Below, in pieces: positions 25,101 to 37,100 of a stretch of DNA of 64,000 nt. The notes beneath the pieces were generated by a model. The model searched no databases. It was given only the letters and a program-made list of their open reading frames with translations, and was not told the DNA's origin. Within the stretch, counting starts at the first letter, position 1. Each line of letters starts with the position of its first letter. Source of the stretch: Casuarius casuarius (Eukaryota; Chordata; Aves; Casuariiformes; Casuariidae). Where the stretch lies: assembly GCA_003342895.1 (NCBI GenBank), contig PTFA01000197.1, forward strand, positions 887,637-951,636, read 5' to 3'. The position numbers were made by a program, and so were the translations under genes.

Positions 25101-28100
25101 TTTTCCGCCTGTCTAGGTGCTTTATTTCTTTGTCTGTGACTATCAAGGAATGTCGTAGAAGATGAGTGATTTGTTCTAATACAATGTGCTGTGGTTTGTC
25201 ATGCATTCTAACATGTGGTATTTCAGATGATGTGCAGGAGGCTTATAACCTGATTAAGGACCTGGAACCTACAACTTCACAGGTAATTGTAAACTTATGT
25301 CATAGTACATAAAGAGAGAGGTTATAAATTGGTATGAAATCTGCCACATGCAAAACTGGGATCCTGAGGACTGCTTGCCACGTTCACACCCTTAAACCTC
25401 TGGTATTTTCCATCCTTTTTTCAATAAGACTTAATGTGCTTGCATAAAATATTATAATATGTGCATATATAAATACTTAGTATGTTTATTGCTGTACCAC
25501 ACAGGATCAGCTAAGATTACAGCTCTGTTGTGTGCAGACTTGGTTCTAAAGAGCTGACCATTAGTGCATAGCCACAAGCCCTCTTCCAACTACAGCTGCT
25601 TCTCACCTCTGCCTTGGTAGCAGTTACCAGCCCTCAGGTCAGCTAGCACAGATGCTCACATGGTTTCTCCTGAAGCCATTTAAATAAAAATGAGTTAGGT
25701 TAGATTAAACAGTTTCAATAATAGCTCTTTGCTCACTCTGTCTCACTTTGGCTGAAATGAGTGAAAACTAGTGTCCATTGACTCCTACTGTAGTTTTCCT
25801 TTGTGATTGTTCTGACACGATTTGTTCCTCTTTGCAGTTTATTTTCCAAAAGTCACATAGCTGGGCATGAAAGGGACCTTTCATGAGTCCCTGTGAGGAT
25901 AAGATGGAGAGAAGGGAAAGGAAAATCTTGAGAACACAGTGATTCTGTTCTGAGGAGTGTCTTGTGCTGCTTTGCCTTTTACTTCTCCTTGCATTTTTCA
26001 CAGAATCACAGAATGGTTGAGGTTGGAAGGGACCTCTGGAGATCATCTAGTCCAACCCCCTGCTCAAGCAGGGTCACCTACAGCATGTTGCCCTGGACCC
26101 TGTCCAGATGCTTTTGAATATCTCCAAGGAAGGAGACTCCACAACCTCTCTGGGCAACCTCTGCCAGTGCTCTGTTACCCTCACAGTAAAGAAGTTTTTC
26201 CCCATGTTCAGACAGAACTTTCTGTGTTTCAGCTTGTGCCTGTTGCCTCTCATCCTATCACTGGGCACCACTGAGAAGAGTCTGGCCCCATCCTTTTTAC
26301 ACCCTCCCTTCAGATACTCATACACATTGATAAGATTTCCCCTCAGTCTTCTCTTCTCCAGGCTGAGCGGGCCCAGCTCTCTCAGCCTTTCCTCACAGGA
26401 GAGATGCTCCAGTCCCCTAATCATCTTTGTAGCCCTCTGCTGGACTCTCTCCAGTAGTGCCATGTCTCTCTTGTTCTGGGGAGCACAGAACTGGACACAG
26501 TACTCCAGATGCAGCCTCACCAGGGCTGAGTAGAGGGAGAGGATAACCTCCTTCGACCTGCTGGCAACACTGTTCCTAATGCTTCCCAGGATACCATCGG
26601 CCTTCTTGCCACAAGGGCACATTGGTGGCTCATAGTTAACTTGTTGTCCACCAGGACTCCCAAGTCCTTCTCCGCAGAGCTGCTTTCCAGCAGGTCAGCC
26701 CCCAACCTGTACTAGTGCATGAGATTGTTCCTCCCTAGGTGAAGGACTTTGCACTTCCCTTTGTTGAACTTCATGAGGTTCCTCTCTGCCCACCTCTCCA
26801 GCCTGTCCAGGTCTCTCTGAATGGCAGCACAGCCTTCTGGTGTATCAATCACCCCTCCCAGCTTTGTATCATCAGCAAACTTGCTGAGGGTGCACTCTGT
26901 CCCTTCATCCAGGTCATTGATGATTAAGTTGAACAAGACTGGACCCAGTACTGACCCCTGGGGGACACCGCTACTTACAGGCCTCCAGCTAGACTGTGCC
27001 GCTGATCACAACCCTCTGAGCTCTGCCATTCAGCCTCAGTCCTCCTCACTGGCCACTGATCTAACCCATGCTTCCTGAGCATGAGGATGAGCATGAGCAT
27101 AGGAAGGATCCTATGAGGATGTTATGGGAGACAGTGTCAAAAGCCTTACTGAAGTCAAGGTGGATGACATCCACTGCTCTCCCCTCATCTACCCAGCCAG
27201 TCATTCCATCAAAGAAGGCTGTCAGATTGGTTAAGCATGATTTCCCCTTCGTGAATCCATGTTGACTATTGCTGATCACTTTCTTACCCTCCACATGCTT
27301 AGAGATGACATCCAGGATGAGCTGTTCCATCACCTTTCCAGGGATGGAGGTGAGGCTGAGATTCCTGAGGGCTAGCCTTAGCAGTAAAGACTGAAGCAAA
27401 TACAGCATTCAGTAACTCTGCCTTTTCTGTATCCTTTGTCACCAGGGCACCCATCCCATCCAGCAGCGGGCCCACATTTTCCCTAGTCTTCCTTTTGCTA
27501 CTGATGTATCTGAAGAAGCTCTTTTTGTTGTCTTTGACATCCCTTGCCAGATTTAATTCCAAATGGGCCTTGGCCTTCCTTGTCACATCTCAGCATACTC
27601 TGACAACATTCCTATATTCCTCCCAAGTGGCCTGTCCATCTTTCCACATTCTGTATGCTTCCTTCTTCTGTTTGAGTTTTGCCAGGAGCTGCTTGCTCAG
27701 CTATGCAGTTCACCTGCCCCTTTTGCTTGACTTTTAGGGATGCACCAATCTTGAGCTTGGAGGAAGTGATCCTTGAATATTAACCAGCTCTCTCGGACCC
27801 TCCCCGCCTTCCTTCTAGGGCCCTAACCCGTGGGATTCCTCCAAGTAGGTCCCTGAAGAGGCCAAAGTTTGCTCTCCTGAAGTCCAGGGTTGTGATCCTA
27901 CTTACTGTGCTGCTTCCTCCTCACAGGATCCTGAACTCCACCATCCCATGGTCACTGCAGGCAAGGCTGCCCCCAACCTTCACATCTCCAACCAGTCCTT
28001 CTTTGTTTGTTAGTACAAGGTCCAGCAGCACACCTTTCCTTGTTGGCTCCCCCGCCACCTGTGTCAAAAAGTTATCATCAATGCTCTGCAGGAACCTCCT

Positions 28101-31100
28101 GGACTGTTTGTGCCTAGCTGTGTTGTCTTTCCAGCAAATATCAGGGTGGTTGAAGTCCACCATGAGAACCAGAGCCTGTGATTGTGAGGCTACTTCCAGC
28201 TGTCTGTAGAAGGCCTCATCGACTTCCTCTTCCTGATCAGGTGGCCTGTAGTAAACACCCACAACAGCATCACCTGTGTTAGCCTGCCCTCTAATCCTTA
28301 CCCATAAGCTCTCAACTCGCTCTTCATGCACTCCTAGGCAGAGCTCTATACATTCCAGTTGCTCTCTCATATAAAGAGCAACTCCACCACCTTGCCTTCC
28401 TGGCCTGTCTTTCCTAAAAAGCACATAGCCACCCATGACAGCATTCCAGTCATGTGAGCTATCCCACCATTTCTCTGTAATTGCAATGAGATCACAGCCC
28501 TGCGACTGCACACAGATCTCTAATTCTTCCTGTTTATTCCCCATGCTGAGTGCATTGGTGTACAGGCATTTCAAAAGGGTAATCAAGCGTGCAGGTTTCC
28601 CAGGAGGGGTGCAAGAGGATCCTCCATAGTCATGTCCCATACGCACTCCCCCAGCTGCATGCACTCCCTGGAGGCATCCTGACTTGAGCTATGTTTTGCT
28701 GACAACTCTGTCTCTAACTCTCCCCTTCCCCCGTCTTTCCTAGTTTAAAGCCCTTCTTACCAGGCTGGCCAACCTGTTGGCAAAGACATGCGTGCCCCAC
28801 TTAGTGAGGTGGATCCCATCTCTCCCCATCAGTTGTCGATCTTCAAACAAGGTCTCATGGTCGTAGAAACCAAAACCCTATTGCCAACACCAGCGGCGCA
28901 GCCAGTTGTTAACTTGGAAAATCCGTCTACTCCTCCTCCCATCATTCCCCCTCACTGGCAGGATTGAGGAGAAAATGACCTGGGCTCCCAGATCCTTGAC
29001 CACCATCCCCAGAGCTCTGAAATCCTGTTTGATGGTTTCCAATTTGCTCTTGGTATCATTAGTGCCCATGTGGAAGAGCAGCAGAGGGTAATAGTCAGAT
29101 GCGTGGACAAGCCTTAGCAGTCTTTCCATGACATTTAGTATTCGAGCCCCTGGCAGGCAACAAACCTATCTAGAGAAGAGGTCAGGTCGGATAGATGCCT
29201 CTGTCCCCTGCAGCAGGGAGTCACCCACAACAATCACTCACCGCTTCTTCCAGGTGTTCCCACATGACGCAGGGTCTGTCAGCCCAGTTGCTTCCCTCAA
29301 AGCCATCCCCAGCTCCTCCTCAGCCTGGAGGGCACTAAACCTGTTCCTCAATTGCAAGTCTTCAGGAGGAGTAAGAGCCTTTCTCCTCTTACGAGAAGTG
29401 ACCAGTTTTGAGCCTTCTTCTACAGTGTTGTGATGTACCGTTTCACATGGCGCAGAGCCCTCTGGCAACTCCACTGCTGTGGGGAGTTGAGACTTTTGGA
29501 CTGTATGGTCTCTGAGAATACCCTGTCTATCACCTGCTCATCTTCTCGGATGTTACACAGCCTACTGACTTCCTCCCATAACTCCTTTACCTGATGACAC
29601 AACTCATAAACAACAGCACATCTTCCGCAGGAGAGCTGACTGTCAGCCCAGGCCTCACGGAGGGGCCTCAAGCACTCCCTGCAGCCTGAGACCTGTAGAG
29701 CTGCATCTGCTGTCAGAGGGTCTGTCTGGGTTGAAGCCTCTGACACAGCTGATGCAGCAATTCCAACAGCTATTGGGGGGTGTGCTCTGCGGTGTGTCAT
29801 GACCATATCTGAGGAAGCGCACACTACTAGGATTGGAAATGAAGGTGCGTTCTTGCGCCCTTCTGCACGAACTGCTGCGCAAACTGCTGCGTCTGTTTGC
29901 TGCCTGTTAGCTGCGCTCGATGTGGCAATACTTACTTGAACAGTCTTATGCAGCTACTGCTCCTTTAGCCTCTGATTTTTTTCCTTGCATTTTCTTTCCT
30001 AAATCCCCCACCTATGTATACTGTATAAACAGCATCATGATATCATTCATAATCACCCACTTGATACATTTTGCAGTGGGAATCTTTGTGCTTTTTTTTT
30101 CATCTTCTGCCTCACACTTTGAAGGAACTCCCTATTAAGACTTGCAAAACTACTTGTATATATTGCTTCAGTTCTTCTCAAATGTCTTCTTTGTCATGAT
30201 GTCTATAAAATTTAATCTGACATCTGTAAAAGAGTTGATGTTCGAAGATGATGACTTAGCATGCTGGCTGATATTGTCAGATTGTTTCCTTACATTCTTT
30301 TTTGGTCTGCTTGCATCTTCTTTTTGTCTTTTCCTGTGTTTACATGTGTAACAGGGCAATCCTGGTTTATCAGGAATACCTAGTGTAACAGATGTATAGC
30401 TAGAACTCCGAATTATAATATTTGAACAAGACAAATGTCTGATACATGCTGAGAAAATCTTGCTCAGAGAAGACTTAAACTGTAGTTGTAATTCATAGGA
30501 GTGGAGTATCCTGTAGCCTCTACTACTTCTCATTTCAGTAGCATAACATGAGCACAGACTTCTTGATATTTTGGCCCCAATAAGAAACGCTATGCATTTT
30601 GGAGTAAGGGTGGTAGTAGTTAACCAATGTGCATACCTGAGGTGGGATCTGTGCATTAATGTAACAGGATTGCACTAGATGATTGGTCACATCACATGCT
30701 GGTGAAGATGGCGTGATGATATGTTGTGATGTGCCTTCTGGTGCATCCATCTTTGAGCAAAAGATCTTATCAGAAAACACACTACCTCTTTACAGACCAA
30801 ACATTTTACAGAAGTGACTAGCTAACATGTAAAATGTATTTTTGAGGATCATTTTGTATGCACTACTTGGTGTCTCCTGAAATTATCACCTTGTCTTCTC
30901 TGATCCCCTTTATTCTTTTTTAGGAGTACATCCTAAAGGGAGTGGTAAATGCAGCACTTGGACAAGAAATAGGCTCGGTGAGTGAGGCCCATGAGGTTCT
31001 CCAGTTTACAACAGTAGGATGTGAGTGGATCTGCAGGGATTGGAATAGACCTGTTGGTGAAAGAAGCAGTCATTTCACATTTAGATTGCAGGATCTCCAA

Positions 31101-34100
31101 GCCTCCTCTCTTCCCCCCCCCCACCCCGTAGTACTCAGTCCAGAATGACTAAACTGCAAATCTCTGTTACTAGTCCTGAGAATTAATCAAACTGAATTCA
31201 GCTTCTCCATCATGCTTACAAAAAACCCTCTTTGCTTTTTACAGTGTTTCTGTGTACTTGGGGCCATACAGTGACATAGTTACCTTTTTTGTTTTTCCTT
31301 CATCCCCAGTTTGAATGTTGTGTTCTGCTTCTCCCATCTGTTTCCCAGAGCATATTTTCGCTGTGTACTGTAGAATCAACTGTGGAACTCATGTCATCAT
31401 CTTTTTTTTTTTTTTGTCCTCCTAGAGAGATCATCTGAAAATTGCTCAGCAGTTCTTCCAGTTGGTGGGTAGATCAGCCAGTGAATGTGGTATGTTTGAA
31501 ATGTTCTTTCTCCATATGTAATCCCTCTTATGATATTCAAATATATACCATCATGTCTTTATTCAGCTGCTGACTCTTAGTATTGCTAGTGCTAGGCATT
31601 TTGTTGCTATAGTATGAGTAACAGAAGGTGTAATTTATAGTCTAAAATAAATTCACAGTTTTAAAATAGAAGATTCAATTGATTTCAAACCCTACTATAA
31701 CAATTTGGCCTGAAGAGAGGCTCTGCTACAAACTGCTAGTCTTCAGTGATAGCTACTGTGGCAGCTTGTCTTTGACTAATCATCCCCATTGTAGAGCCAG
31801 AAGACAACAGCCTGATTAGATGACAGGTGTGGCTGAAAGCTACTTACAGGTACAAACCTGGGACTGCAAATGAAAGCATATTGAATATGTAGAGTCCTAG
31901 CATGGAGTGTGCCCTGAAACTGAGGGTGATAACAAGGTAAAGAGGAATTTGACTACAGAGAGAGAAGGAGGCTCCTGGATTAATTCCTTGGCTGAATCCT
32001 AAAAACATCAGAAAACTCAACAGTACATCAAAGGATTAAAAAGAGTAAGCAAACTAGTAGACCAAAACAAGACCTTGTCTTCCCTCACCAAAGTAAAACC
32101 AAAAATCTCAAATCAAAAAAGCTCAGCATACAGAAGTTCAGCATTAGTGGGGTTCCCAAATTTCCTTTGTGGGCATTGTCAGTAGATTTATTTCTGTAGG
32201 CAGGTAGCTTGTACATGCATATGATGCAGACAGCTCATGGTCCTCAGAAACCGAATGCTGTCTCCTGTGTCCTGGGTGACTGAAGAGAAAGAGTTCAAGA
32301 GGCAGAGGGGCAGCACTGATGAAACTTCCAGAAATATGTTAAAGCCATTCTGTTCCCAGGCTTGCAGCCCCCGTACTGCTGAAGTGGTAGGACAGAGAGT
32401 ATCACAGTGGAAAGCTGGAAGTGATCCCATTGATGAGCCTTCCCTGCCATATTCTTTTTTCATTGAGGATATCCCTTTGGAGTTGGGATCCCACCTGTCA
32501 GAAGGCAGAAAGGGGACCTGTAGTGGTGGAGGACTCATTGGGCATATACCTAACTGAGTTTGTGATGCCAGTAAAGTCACAGGGTGACTGATGCAGTGAT
32601 GATAGACCTCTTGAAGCCCATAAACAATCTTACAGGTGTGATGAATGATCATAGCACACATGGATAACAATAATACAGAGATAGAAGACATATCCTGAAA
32701 AGATATACAGAGAAAAGATATCTTCAAAGCAAAATTGAAGTTGTTAGGAAGCTAAAAGTCTTACTTTTACTCTGAAACATTTTAAAAAGCATATGTAGAA
32801 GATAGAGAGACTGGGACTTGAGAAATTGTTGAGAAAACAAAGAAACATAAATTTAGTCTTGTTAGAAAGATTTTTTTTTTTTAGCATTTGAGCCTATGGG
32901 AATGATTGGTTACATCTAAACCTGAATGGAAACATTAGTACTGGAAACATTTTACACTGTTGGTACTTCAGTGCTCCCCTGTCATCTTTTTAAAGACTTG
33001 CAGAGGAAAGCTGGCAGGTACAGAAGTGAACACAGTTCAAGGCAACTTCTCCTCTAAAGATGAAATTTTATGATTTTTGTATCCTTAAATGAAGGACAGG
33101 TGGAAGGCAACAAACTTTAGATAAGAAATAGAAAAGACAGAATCCCATTTAGGTAGGACCTGTAACAAAAAGCAAACACATCAAGACCAAGTGTATAAGT
33201 GCTTCTATACACATAGTAGATTTTTTATAAGGAGATGAATAAATGGAACATCTGGTTTTAGAAGAGGCTATAAATGTAAAATCATTTAAAAAAATATGAT
33301 AGAAGGGAGGTAACATACAGGATATTTTTTCCATTTAATTTGCAACTGGGCTTTATTAAGTAGATGATGCTGGTGCAGAAATGGTTCTAAGCATTATAGA
33401 AACCCTAGCTCAAAATAAAGTAAATATGTTTTCATTATCAGTGAGTAACACAGAAGTGTTTAAAATTACATGCTCAAATAGGAGAGATATAGTATTAAAA
33501 CTAAATTATTCACCAGCCAGTTTGAATGGTAACAGTGACTGGCATATTAAAGAGTTAAGAGGCTCTATGGAGATAGATAATAAGATAATAGTCAGAGCCC
33601 ATATTGACTGGGTGAATGCAATGACATGGCATGATACAGAGAATGAATTTTTAAATACTAAATTTTCGTCTTCTTAGCAAGACTAGAAAGAAAACACACA
33701 AATGAACAGGTGATTCATGACCAGTACAGATGTTACATAGAAACTGACTTGAAATATTATGATCAAAAAACAATTCTGTTACAGTAAGCTGAGTATAGTC
33801 AAATTCAAAATCCATTTATGAGTAAAAGCCTCAGAAATTTTCTACAGTACTTAATTTTAGGAAGGGGAGCTACGTAACAACCTTTCTCACTTGTAACAAA
33901 AAATTACAAGGGCAATAGCAGCGAAAAGGATAAAATATTTGCACGTGGTTTGAAAGACTTGAAAGACTTTTTTTTCTTTAAGAAAGGCCTTATATTCATA
34001 AATAATAAGATATATGAGGCAAATAGTGACATGACTAAGTTTGCAATGGTGCAAAATTACTCAGAATAGTAAAACTGAAAGCTCCCACAGCTATGAAAGC

Positions 34101-37100
34101 TGTGGAAGAATATAAGAGGTTGGGGTCATAAGATGCAAATTAAATTTAGTTTTGATAAATGTAAAGTAGTATCTCTGGAAAAAAACATGGAAAATAAACC
34201 CCTTAACTGTAGTTATAAAATTATCAGAAGCAGTAGAAAAGTTGAATAGAGTAGTAGTAGGAGTTACGGAGAAAAAGGCAAAGAACAAAAGGGAAATCAT
34301 CACTGTGCCACTGTATACAGCTGTGATTCTCCTTTTTCTTGAATACTGTTTGCTGTTCTGGTTCTTACATTTCAATATGGTAGAACAAGAAAGGGTACAA
34401 AAAGAAGAGCAAAGATGGTCAGAGGAAAGGGATACCATCTTGAACAAAGAGGGATTAAATAAAGTAGGTTACATGGCCTGGAAAGGTGATGACTGATTTT
34501 GGTTATGTTAGTGATACAGAATGTGGTAAATGACATGGAGAAGATGAATAGAGAAGAATTATTCACTGTATGATACAGGAACTAAGGAGCACTGAAGTAG
34601 AACATCAGGCAAGATGCTTAAAACAAACAGCAAGAAATGCTTTTTCACATAACACACAACTTTGATGCGGAATGTTGCAGAAACCAAAAGGTTCATAGAA
34701 GTTCATAGGAGAAGAGTTTAACACACAATTTTCAGTGCTGTTTAGAAAGTCTCTCAGTGCAGATGGCTGGAAGCAGTGAGGAGCTTCAAAAGAATGGCAT
34801 TATATACCATATTATGTATTCTTATGTGTGAAATCAAAATATACTCCTTTTCAGCCATATATTCTTATTAAGCAGGCTTCTGAACCAGATAGGCTTTGGG
34901 GCCAATGCAATATGAATATTTTTATGTTCTTATGTAACTTAACATATTCCATTATGCTGAATAGTTGTGATCATTTTTGATCTGCTGCCTTTTATTTGCT
35001 GGATTTAGAATGGAGAACCGAATTCTTGCTGTTTGTGTACTTGGGCTTTTGCTAAGTAGCCATCCATACTCTTCAAGCCTGGCAGTCGTGCTTCAGCATT
35101 TGCACTGTGCTAGTTCTTGCAAGGAGCTAACACCATGAGATAGTCTGATCAAGGTCTTTTATCAAGTTAGTTAGCTGCTTCACAAATCTGTAATGGAAAA
35201 ATAGATTGTGTTCATTAAAGTGAAGAAATCCTATGCTGTTTCTTATCTGGCAATTGGGCCCACAAACCTCCTGATCTTAGTGTGGATTATCAAAAGTGAA
35301 TAGATTAAAATGAAAGTGAAAGATTTTTCACAAACCTGATTCCTGTCTTTCTGACTTCCTTTTGCTAACTGCAGAAATCCTATGACTAGATTAAGGAAAA
35401 AGCAGCAAGAACAGTTAGTTTGTGAAGAAAACTGTGTTCTATATTTGGTAAGGTCATTTGGGGTCATCAATTAAATCTTTGCTGTTTTTAATTAGATCTC
35501 TCACTGAGACCATCAGGGAACATAGAGTGAACAGAGCTCACGTGAAAGTACTTCCCAACATGAGTTGAAATGCTTAAATGTTTTGGAAGTGACTATGCAG
35601 TTTAAGAGGGGAGAAGCATCCAAAAATGAAAAAAAGGAAGCACTTACAGTGTAGAAGCACTTACAGTGCAGCACTCAATGCTCACCCTCTCGCAGAATAA
35701 ATACCACCCAGAACAACAGCTCTGTGTTACTGGTTTTTTTTTTAAGCTTAGTAAGAATTCTCACTCCTAAATGACTTATGAAATGGTATTACAAAGGAGG
35801 ATATAACTAGATTTTTACAGTTAATTCTCATGCTGTAAGTGATCTTTTCCCAGTGTCTCAATTTGGTAGAAAATGAAACAGAGATCAGATTTCTGAGATA
35901 ATTAAAGGAGGAAATGGGGCAAAAGGAACATTAGCGAATGTAACATTAGTGAAAATAAATTAGCATTAACACTTCCATGAAATGCAGTGTTTCTGATGCA
36001 GAGCATAAGTCTTAAAAACTACTCTATACACTGCCAACATAATGGAGAACAGCACCCCTCTCATTTTCAGTAGTCCTCTTTTTTAAGACGAGTCAGGCCT
36101 GTCTAGTGTTGCAAGGAGGAATGGCACATCTCCTCTGGACTTTGTGCAGTCTTCTCTTAAAGGTATTTTTAGGTTACCCAAGGTAATTTTAAAAAGGAGA
36201 ACTTTTTCCTCTTCCTGTTTGAGTCACATGGGATGGATGAGAACTATAAAACTCTAGCTTTCTTGTCATTAGCATTATTAGTGGCTGAGTTGTATGAGAT
36301 TTACAGATGTTTTGTTTGTTTGTTTTAATGAAATCATTCATTAAAAGTACATGGAGGATGATATACTGGAATAACACAATTTCCTGCCAAAATGTGGATG
36401 TGATAGTAGATACCGAAACTTGGAAATTCTTCAATCATTTATGGGAAAAGAGTTTTCTAATATTTCATTATTGTGATTTATTTCTAGTGAAAATTTATTT
36501 TCAGATTTTAAGTCTTCTTTAAATATTTCTTTGCTTTTCTTTTTCTTAGATTTTGTTTAAAATAAATTACTGTGAGCTTATGAACTTTAAAAATTGCGTG
36601 TGAGAGGAAAGGGACATTTTTGAGATACCAGCATTCTCAAGAGTAGAGGAACACTGAAAAAAATTGTTTCTATTACTGTCCTGCCAAGGCATATAAATGT
36701 AATGATAGGTAGGCCTGCATGTAAGTAAGGACAGATAAATAAACAGGCCAGGTTCTGCTCCCAAGTGAATACCGTATAAATAATAAAATAATTCTCTAAG
36801 ACAGAGAACTGACTAATATGGTTCAGCCGTGGATAAGGATGGAGTGTCTCTATAAGGAAATGACAGGACGTCAAGCCCAGTATCTCCTGGTGCTGCAGGA
36901 TAAAAAATGAGAGTTTTCTGCCTTTCTTTGAAATGTGTTTTGAGATCTTATAGGATGCTTTCCAGCAATAATTACTACCTGACCTTGGAAAGAAGAATTT
37001 ACAGCTTTCTAGGGAAATGCTGTGTTTTGTGCAATGATGCAGAGTCAAAGACAGGGGCCTTCAAACGTACAAAATTTCTGTATACAGAAAAAAAAATTTC

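Larger units (their letters stand above)
25999..29920 (-). mobile_element. nearly full-length CR1 LINE, inactivated
   Basis: CR1 is the main non-LTR retrotransposon of birds. Read on the minus strand, it has a GC-rich 5' UTR, ORF1 remains, ORF2 (endonuclease plus reverse transcriptase) and a 3' UTR. The UTR ends in two copies of the 8-bp repeat ATTCTGTG (25999-26014), the hallmark CR1 terminus. Length is about 3.9 kb against roughly 4.5 kb for complete CR1. Most CR1 copies are severely 5'-truncated, so this length is unusual. Both ORFs carry frameshifts and stops, so it cannot move by itself. It lies antisense to TTC26 in intron 10. No clear target-site duplication is visible. Confidence 0.95.
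25283..30923 (+). other. TTC26 intron 10
   Basis: 5.6 kb, of which about 3.9 kb is an antisense CR1 LINE (25999 to about 29920). The remaining flanks are AT-rich and unremarkable. Confidence 0.9.

Noticed and set aside
26108..28629. Several plus-strand ORFs (up to 141 codons) in intron 10
   Set aside because: They are antisense shadows of the CR1 ORF2.
33381..33677. Plus-strand 98-codon ORF in intron 12
   Set aside because: No recognisable domain. It might be an upstream part of the old LINE that becomes legible at about 33990, but no motif supports this.
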